The notes below the pieces were generated by a model, which was not told the DNA's origin, made no database searches, and was given only the letters and a program-made list of their open reading frames with translations. From the NCBI GenBank assembly GCA_963842505.1, contig CAWJGZ010000002.1, positions 372,001 to 436,000 of the forward strand: 64,000 bases of DNA, given 5' to 3'. Below, piece by piece: positions 58,869 to 64,000 of this stretch (position 1 is its first letter; each line of letters opens with the position of its first letter). The stretch comes from PALSA-129 sp963842505. GTDB lineage: Bacteria; Acidobacteriota; Terriglobia; Bryobacterales; Bryobacteraceae. The position numbers and the translations under genes were made by a program.

Positions 58869-59909
58869 CTACGGCACAATCGCCGTCTTCAGGTGGCCGT
58901 TATGGCTCATCAGGTGGCGCATGACTTCCAGAAGATTGGCCAGCGGCTCCTCGCGATTGACGAAGAACGAGGCCGCAATGTGACCGGCGCTTACCACGTC
59001 GAGCGCTTTGCGGATGTAGGCCGGGGTATGGTGGAAGCTCGCCTTGCAGGTGATTTCGGAATAGTGCAGCAGGGCCGTATCCAGGTGCACACGGCTATCG
59101 TTGGGGCATCCACCAAAGAAGTTCACGGTGCCGCCTCGGCGCACCATGTTGGCCGCCCACTCCCAGGTCTGCGGCTTGCCGACGGCTTCAACGGCAATAT
59201 CCACGCCCCGTCCGTGGGTCGAGTTGCGGATGACCTCGACGGGGTTCGAATGATCGTTGCCCACAATCAGTTCGTCGGCGCCGAGCGCTTGCGCCCGGTC
59301 CAGTTGCTGCTTGCGCCGTCCCACCGCGATGACCTGGCATCCGTAAAGTTTCGCGAGTTTCACGAACATCAGACCAATCGGCCCCAGCCCGATCACCGCG
59401 ACCGTGTCGCCCACCTGCGGATCAGTCTGTTCCAGCCCGCGTATCACGCAGGCCAGCGGCTCCACCAGAGCCGCGTCGCTATACCCCACGTGCGCCGGAA
59501 TCACATAAGTGTTGCGCTCCACGATGCGCGCCGGAATGCGGATGTATTCGGCGTACGCACCGTTGTTGAAAAGCAGGTCTTCGCAGAGGTTCTGCAACCC
59601 GCGCCGGCAGAAGAAACAGTTTTCGCAGGGTGCGGAATTAGCTGCCACTACTCTTTGCCCGAGGCTGAACCGCGTGACATCGGGGCCCATGGCGACAACA
59701 TCGCCGGCCAATTCGTGCCCGAACACGGCGGGTGGCACGATCATGCGCGCGTGATAACCACGTTGGAAAACCTTGACGTCAGTACCGCACGTCAGCGCCA
59801 CTTTTACCTTTACGAGGATGTCACCGCTCTCGATTGTCGGAACGGCCACCGGCTCCACTTGCAAGTGTTCCTTGCCGTAAAGCACGGCAGCCATCATGTG
59901 ATTGTCCAC
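58869..59909 (-). CDS. Zinc-dependent medium-chain dehydrogenase inside the hopanoid operon (first)
   Basis: 346 residues from GTG 59909; ATG at 59897 or 59894 is equally likely and gives about 341. The catalytic zinc ligands are in LTCGTD and FGHELAG. The structural zinc is CENCFFCRRGLQNLC. The NAD(P) site is VIGLGPIGLMF. The enzyme type is the sorbitol/threonine dehydrogenase group of the MDR superfamily. It lies 1 base after the second dehydrogenase stop and 5 bases before hpnC, in one operon with hopanoid genes. Its substrate is unknown; a hopanoid side-chain role is proposed from context. Confidence 0.88.
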   Translation of the reverse strand: MDNHMMAAVLYGKEHLQVEPVAVPTIESGDILVKVKVALTCGTDVKVFQRGYHARMIVPPAVFGHELAGDVVAMGPDVTRFSLGQRVVAANSAPCENCFFCRRGLQNLCEDLLFNNGAYAEYIRIPARIVERNTYVIPAHVGYSDAALVEPLACVIRGLEQTDPQVGDTVAVIGLGPIGLMFVKLAKLYGCQVIAVGRRKQQLDRAQALGADELIVGNDHSNPVEVIRNSTHGRGVDIAVEAVGKPQTWEWAANMVRRGGTVNFFGGCPNDSRVHLDTALLHYSEITCKASFHHTPAYIRKALDVVSAGHIAASFFVNREEPLANLLEVMRHLMSHNGHLKTAIVP

Positions 59910-59910
59910 T

Positions 59911-60966
59911 CTATGACCACCTCTGTGGCTGAACCATTATTTTCAACGATTTGGGCCCGGGATGCAACGCCAGATCAATCCCCGACCGGATCTCCGCCAG
60001 CGGCAGGCGGTGGGAAATTAGTTCCTGCAAGGGCAACTCACCGCCAAAAGCCAGATTTGTGGACTCCTTTTGTAAGTCCACAGAAGCACTATAGCACCCG
60101 AACAGGGTGCGCTCGAACACACAAATATCGGCCCCGGAGACCTCGACGCGCTCGGTGGCGGAAGTCTGGGCAAACAACAGGATACGCGCGCCCGGCCGCG
60201 AGCAGGCCATAGCCTGATCGACGATCCCGGGAACCGATACCGCTACAATCACTAGGTCCGCCCCGCGCCCCGCGTTGAGACGCTTGATTTCCCCGGCTAC
60301 GTCGATCCGCCGCGGGTCCCAGGCAAATTCCGCGCCACATCGCGCCGCGAGCCGCAGTCGCTCGGGGATGGTATCGGTCGCGGCGATGCGCGCGCCCGAG
60401 CGATTCACCAGCATCGTGAACATCAGCCCGATGGGCCCTTGCCCCAAGATCGCCACGAACTCGCCGGGCTGCGGGTCGCATTCCACCACGGCCTTCAAAC
60501 AAGTGTTGAGCGGTTCCACCAACGCGGCGCGCTCGAAGGGGACTCCGTCGGGAATCTTTTCGACGCCGCGATTCACAATCCAATCCATCACCCGCACGTA
60601 CTGCGCAAACCCGCCCCCCGCCGGTTCGAAGCCCGCGGTGATACCCACTTTCTTGTAAACGGCGCACTGTGCATAGTGCTTATGGGTGCAATAAAAACAT
60701 TCCAGGCAGGGGATATGGTGGAAGGCCACCACGCGATCGCCCGGTTGGAAACGGGTCACCCCGGAGCCCACGGCGGCCACCGTGCCGGCGGTTTCGTGCC
60801 CGTAGATGCGAGGCGGCTCCAGCAGGTTGTACTGGATCTTCTTCAGGTCGGTATGGCAAATGCCACAAGCTTCCACGCGAATAAGGATTTCACCCGCGCC
60901 GATCCGCGGCGTCGGAACCTCCTCCACCTGAACCACACTCTGGCCTCGATACACCGCCGCGTGCAT
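59911..60966 (-). CDS. Zinc-dependent medium-chain dehydrogenase inside the hopanoid operon (second)
   Basis: 351 residues from ATG 60966. Catalytic zinc: ACGICHTD and YGHETAG. Structural zinc: CLECFYCTHKHYAQC. Cofactor site: ILGQGPIGLMF. Clearly paralogous to the next gene in fold but only distantly alike in sequence (different loops and C-terminus). It begins 22 bases after the hpnG stop. An upstream TTG at 61011 would overlap hpnG and is not preferred. Both dehydrogenases look fully active. Confidence 0.88.
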   Translation of the reverse strand: MHAAVYRGQSVVQVEEVPTPRIGAGEILIRVEACGICHTDLKKIQYNLLEPPRIYGHETAGTVAAVGSGVTRFQPGDRVVAFHHIPCLECFYCTHKHYAQCAVYKKVGITAGFEPAGGGFAQYVRVMDWIVNRGVEKIPDGVPFERAALVEPLNTCLKAVVECDPQPGEFVAILGQGPIGLMFTMLVNRSGARIAATDTIPERLRLAARCGAEFAWDPRRIDVAGEIKRLNAGRGADLVIVAVSVPGIVDQAMACSRPGARILLFAQTSATERVEVSGADICVFERTLFGCYSASVDLQKESTNLAFGGELPLQELISHRLPLAEIRSGIDLALHPGPKSLKIMVQPQRWS

Positions 60967-60988
60967 AGTTTCCGGTATGGCGCGGACC

Positions 60989-61684
60989 TCAGAATCGGCA
61001 ATCGGCAACAAAATCTCCCAGGACTTTAGTAGCTCGCAGACAACGCTTGCGCAACCGGAACAGCTCCGGGAGCCGGACCGAGGGATGGCGCAATGAAGAC
61101 CTTAGAATCTCTATTGTAGCGAAGTGACCGTCAGGGCGCAGTGCGGAATTGAAGTCGTTGGCCATGCTCTCGCCCGCCAGATCGGTGACCGTTTTTATGC
61201 AGTAGAACGGACAGCCGAGCGCCTTGGCCCGCGCAGCGACTCCCGCGGCTTCCATTTCGACCGCGATCGAGCCCGCGGCGTGCAGACCGCGCTTTTCCGC
61301 GGCGGTGCGGGCCACATGATCCAGTGAGCAGACCGTTCCAGCCCGATGCGCCGGAGCCGTGGCGGGTGCTTGCGCGGCGAAGCTACCACCCGCGGCTACG
61401 ACACCCGTAGCCACCACGATGTCCGCCACTTCCAACTCCGGCGCCAGGGCGCCGCAGAAGCCCATGCTGACGACCGCATCGGCCGCAAAGAAGGCCAAAG
61501 CCACATCCGCCGCCGAGGCCGCTCGCGCCGCGCCTGCACCGTTGGCAGCCAGCAGCACCTCGTAAGCTCCCAGCCGCGCCTGGCGTGCCCAATCCACCGC
61601 TAAAGCGGCCGGCCGGACCTGCTCGCAACGCGCCAGCAGGCCTTGGAACTCCATTCGATCGGAGGCAATCAGGAGAAGCTTCAT
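60989..61684 (-). CDS. hpnG: Hopanoid-associated nucleoside phosphorylase HpnG
   Basis: 231 residues of the PNP/MTAN phosphorylase family. HpnG removes adenine from adenosylhopane to give ribosylhopane or its phosphate. Motifs are VSMGFCGALAPELEVADIVV (phosphate/ribose binding) and GSIAVEMEAAGVAARA (base and ribose binding, with conserved Met-Glu). TKTVTDLAGE appears as IKTVTDLAGE. Its ATG overlaps hpnA's stop. Identification rests on family plus operon. Confidence 0.9.
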   Translation of the reverse strand: MKLLLIASDRMEFQGLLARCEQVRPAALAVDWARQARLGAYEVLLAANGAGAARAASAADVALAFFAADAVVSMGFCGALAPELEVADIVVATGVVAAGGSFAAQAPATAPAHRAGTVCSLDHVARTAAEKRGLHAAGSIAVEMEAAGVAARAKALGCPFYCIKTVTDLAGESMANDFNSALRPDGHFATIEILRSSLRHPSVRLPELFRLRKRCLRATKVLGDFVADCRF

Positions 61685-62676
61685 GCTGCTGGCGTGTGGA
61701 CCGGCCGCTTGCCTGCCCCTTGGAACCACTCGACCGCGCGTTTGAGCGCCTGCCGCGCGGGACCGGGCGTGTAGCCCAGTTCGCGGCGCGCCTTTTCGTG
61801 CGTCACCCACATTTTCTTCTTGGCCATACGCACCGCTTCCATGGGAATGCGCGGCGGCGTGCCGGTGACCCCCGCCCAAGCCGTGCTGCACGCGCCGGCG
61901 CACCAGGCCACCGCGTACGGTAGCCGCGTCGTGGGGGCCCGGCGGCCCGTGATCTCGCTCAGTTGCCGCAGAATTTGCGCCAGTGTCAGGTTCTCCGAGC
62001 CCAGGATGTAGCGCTCGCCCTGCCGGCCGTGTTGGCACGCCAGCCAGTGCCCCTCAGCCGTGTCGCGGACATCCACCACGTTGAGCCCCGTATCGATAAA
62101 CGCCGGCATGTCGCCGTTCAGGAAGTCCACCACGATCTTTCCGGTGGGCGTCGGCTTGACATCGTGATCGCCCACCGGCGCCGTGGGATTGACAATCACC
62201 ACCGGCAATCCGCCGCGTGCGAACTCGAGCGCTACCTGTTCGGCCAGGAACTTCGAACGCTTATAATCACCCGCCATCTCTTCGAGAGACACCGGCAGGT
62301 CCTCATTGCCAATGCCGCCCGCGGGGATACCGATGCAACCCACCGTGCTGGTGTAGACCACCCGCTCGACACCGGCCCGCCGGGAAGCTTCCAGCAGATT
62401 GCGCGTGCCCTCGACGTTCGATCGGTATAGCTCGGCCGGCTCTTTGGCCCACAGCCGGTAGTCGGCGGCTACATGGAACACCAGGCCGCAGCCTGCAACC
62501 GCGCGCTCGAGCGATGCGGGGTCGCGCAGATCGCCTTCGACGGCCTCGACATCCAACCCATCCACGCGGCTGCCCGCGCGCACCAGCGCCCGAACCGCAT
62601 AACCATGCTCCCGCAGCACCCGGGCCACGTGCCATCCGATGAACCCGGAGGCGCCCGTCACCAGCGCGGGTTTCAT
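61681..62676 (-). CDS. hpnA: Hopanoid-associated NAD-sugar epimerase-like protein HpnA
   Basis: 331-residue extended SDR. The N-terminal GASGFIGWHVA motif binds NAD(P) and the active-site YKRSK follows VYTSTVGCIG. HpnA co-occurs with hopanoid genes; its substrate is not settled in the literature I know. ATG 62676 starts directly before the GxxGxxG fold; an in-frame start at 62706 is less likely. Overlaps hpnG by 4 bases. Some 330 bases separate it from hpnH. Confidence 0.92.
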   Translation of the reverse strand: MKPALVTGASGFIGWHVARVLREHGYAVRALVRAGSRVDGLDVEAVEGDLRDPASLERAVAGCGLVFHVAADYRLWAKEPAELYRSNVEGTRNLLEASRRAGVERVVYTSTVGCIGIPAGGIGNEDLPVSLEEMAGDYKRSKFLAEQVALEFARGGLPVVIVNPTAPVGDHDVKPTPTGKIVVDFLNGDMPAFIDTGLNVVDVRDTAEGHWLACQHGRQGERYILGSENLTLAQILRQLSEITGRRAPTTRLPYAVAWCAGACSTAWAGVTGTPPRIPMEAVRMAKKKMWVTHEKARRELGYTPGPARQALKRAVEWFQGAGKRPVHTPAA

Positions 62677-62796
62677 AACGCCAGCCCGCACTGCGAATCT
62701 GGGCAAGCTAAAGCATGCCCCACCAGGAAGGCAGGACGGCGCAATTGCATTACTCCTCCAATTCTTCGCAGCGCGCGACGATTCTTCCGCAACCCC

Positions 62797-62842
62797 AGCC
62801 CCGGAGGGGCGTCACAGAATAGCCCAGTGCGTGAGCACTGGG
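62797..62842. repeat. Intergenic double-hairpin repeat, copy 1
   Basis: Reads AGCCCCGGAGGGGC, a spacer, AATAGCCCAGTGCGTGAG and CACTGGGA. It forms two consecutive small hairpins (GCCCC/GGGGC and CCCAGTGC/GCACTGGG). Copy 2 is 103 bases away with compensatory changes in both stems. Confidence 0.8.
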
Positions 62843-62899
62843 AAAGACGTGAGAGACCCACAGTAGCAGCGAAACCGCAGTCAAGAATGGTGTTCCCGA

Positions 62900-62944
62900 A
62901 GCCCGGAGGGCGAAAGAGAATAGCCCAGGGCGTGAGCCCTGGGA
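62900..62944. repeat. Intergenic double-hairpin repeat, copy 2
   Basis: Reads AGCCCGGAGGGCGAAAGAG, then AATAGCCCAGGGCGTGAG and CCCTGGGA. The stems are GCCC/GGGC and CCCAGGGC/GCCCTGGG. Both hairpins are kept although stem bases differ from copy 1, which implies selection for structure. Similar wording is widespread in Acidobacteriota and Planctomycetes intergenic regions, from memory. Confidence 0.8.
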
Positions 62945-62977
62945 CCACACAGCAAATTGGCGGGCAAGGTTGCCTGC

Positions 62978-62996
62978 AGCCGCCTTTCAGGCGGCT
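62978..62996 (-). terminator. Hairpin after hpnH
   Basis: 7-bp arms AGCCGCC and GGCGGCT around TTTCA, immediately downstream of the hpnH stop on the minus strand. No T-run, so it may only protect the 3' end or attenuate readthrough into hpnA. The rest of the 328-base gap has no gene. Confidence 0.5.
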
Positions 62997-63004
62997 CTTT
63001 CGCG

Positions 63005-64000
63005 CTAGCGGAGCATCCATGACAACATCTTGAAGTTGTCGGTGAATTTCGCGTTGATCCCGAACGCCGCCGAAGGTTCGAAGCCGCAATGCATCATGCA
63101 GTGTTCGCAGCGTGGATCGTTTCCTGGGCCGTAGCTTTCCCAAGGCGTCTGCGTCATCAGGTCTTCGAAGGTCTTGTAGTGGCCGTCGGTGATCAGATAG
63201 CAGGGCCCCTTCCAACCCTTGATGTTATAAGTGGGGTTGCCCCACGCGGTGCATGGCAGTTCCCGCTCGCCCTTCAGGAACTCCATGTAGACGGGCGTTT
63301 GCCGTACATTGTATTTCCTGGCGACGCGGTCGAAATCTCTGAACTTTGCATGCACGTCGTCGCGCGTCATGAAGATTTCGCGGTCGTCCACGGCCGAATA
63401 TCCGTAAGCCGGCGAGATCTGGTGGCCGTCCACGTCGAACTGCTTCAGGTAGTCGAAAAGCTCTTCAATTTCCGCCATATCCGTCTCTTTGTAGACGGTG
63501 GTGTTGGTGCAAACCAGGAATCCCGCGGCCTTGGCGGCCTTGATGCCTTCAATGGCTTCGCGAAATACGCCCGCCCGTTCCACGGCGATGTCGTGGTTCT
63601 TTTCCATGCCGTCCAGGTGGACGTTGAAGTAGAAGCGCTTGTCCGGAGTGAACTCGTGCAGCCGCTTCTGGATGAACATGCCGTTGGTGCACAGAATGAT
63701 GTGACGGTTCCGCTCCAAAATTCCCGCCACCAGTGCCCCGATCTGCGGGTACATCAGCGGCTCGCCGCCGCAGATCGATACCATCGGCGCTCCGCATTCG
63801 TCCACCGCCGCCAGACATTCTTCCAGGGGAACGCGCTCACTAATGGTCGATTCGTATTCCCGGATGCGCCCGCACCCCGTGCACGTCAGATTGCAGGCGT
63901 GCAACGGCTCCAGCATCATCACGATGGGAAAGCGCCGGTCGATCATGGGATGGGGCTGGTGTTTCTCTCCGGTCTTGGGCGGCAGGATGCGGAAGGGATT
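63005..64000 (-). CDS. hpnH: Hopanoid radical SAM protein HpnH (adenosylhopane synthase), 5' end missing
   Basis: Radical SAM enzyme that joins hopene to 5'-deoxyadenosine to make adenosylhopane. The cluster motif is LHACNLTCTGCGR (Cys-x3-Cys-x2-Cys), followed by ICGGEPLMYP and a C-terminal Cys group, RCEHCMMHCGF. The reading frame is open beyond ATG 63946 to the window edge. The upstream residues NPFRILPPKTGEKHQPHP look like the family, so the true start is outside. 332 residues are visible. It is upstream of hpnA, probably in the same operon or its own. Confidence 0.93.
   Translation of the reverse strand, partial: NPFRILPPKTGEKHQPHPMIDRRFPIVMMLEPLHACNLTCTGCGRIREYESTISERVPLEECLAAVDECGAPMVSICGGEPLMYPQIGALVAGILERNRHIILCTNGMFIQKRLHEFTPDKRFYFNVHLDGMEKNHDIAVERAGVFREAIEGIKAAKAAGFLVCTNTTVYKETDMAEIEELFDYLKQFDVDGHQISPAYGYSAVDDREIFMTRDDVHAKFRDFDRVARKYNVRQTPVYMEFLKGERELPCTAWGNPTYNIKGWKGPCYLITDGHYKTFEDLMTQTPWESYGPGNDPRCEHCMMHCGFEPSAAFGINAKFTDNFKMLSWMLR

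Noticed and set aside
61685..62038. N-terminal extension of hpnG
   Set aside because: Falls inside hpnA in another frame; ATG 61684 precedes the conserved KLLLIASD start.

Overview
The window is a 64 kb chromosomal segment of a GC-rich, Gram-negative-type soil bacterium. It most likely comes from the Acidobacteriota, near Solibacter/Bryobacter. That placement is an inference from gene content: ECF-like sigma factor plus Ser/Thr kinase pairs, HAF-repeat and DUF4097 secreted proteins, TPR kinases, a hopanoid locus, and TonB/ExbBD and Mce/MlaD envelope genes. A 16S comparison would settle it.

Layout. 0-9.5 kb holds housekeeping genes: the 3' part of gatA, a Mn-type superoxide dismutase, a soluble transhydrogenase-like flavoprotein, prmA and a DapA-superfamily lyase/aldolase. 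Next comes a 1.1 kb island with a toxin/antitoxin-like pair and a frameshifted antitoxin-like gene, bracketed by a 79-bp direct repeat of the DapA-like gene's 3' end. A translationally coupled NUDIX, tartrate-dehydrogenase-like, murJ operon follows. 9.5-15.1 kb is a complete rRNA operon on the minus strand in the order 16S, tRNA-Ala(TGC), tRNA-Ile(GAT), 23S, 5S. Its promoter, boxA, processing stems and terminator can be proposed from sequence.

15.3-20 kb has a secreted protein of unknown function, a YqiA-like esterase, an M49-like metallopeptidase, a P-loop kinase and an alpha/beta hydrolase. 20-31 kb has a HAF-repeat protein and two ECF sigma/kinase modules pointing towards each other. One kinase gene is broken by three frameshifts, next to a decayed serine recombinase and a frameshifted HXXEE gene. 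31-44 kb has a Yip1 protein, an amidohydrolase-like lipoprotein lacking its metal-binding motif, a DUF4097 lipoprotein, a TPR-thioredoxin protein, aconitase, a HEAT-like repeat protein, an RsbRD-like protein, leucyl aminopeptidase and a TonB protein with a Gly-rich linker.

44-55.8 kb, all on the minus strand, holds a bifunctional (p)ppGpp synthetase/hydrolase with a DUF971 gene, a tonB-exbB-exbD-exbD-TPR operon, the tgt-yajC-secD-secF secretion group and an Mce/MlaD protein. 57-64 kb is a hopanoid operon (hpnH, hpnA, hpnG, two zinc dehydrogenases, hpnC, hpnD). The two dehydrogenases between hpnG and hpnC are the most interesting lead: they are placed to reduce or oxidise the side chain made after HpnH and HpnG.

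Several genes carry single-base frameshifts, clustered at 23.8-26.3 kb. They may be real decay or assembly errors, and I cannot tell which from the sequence alone.
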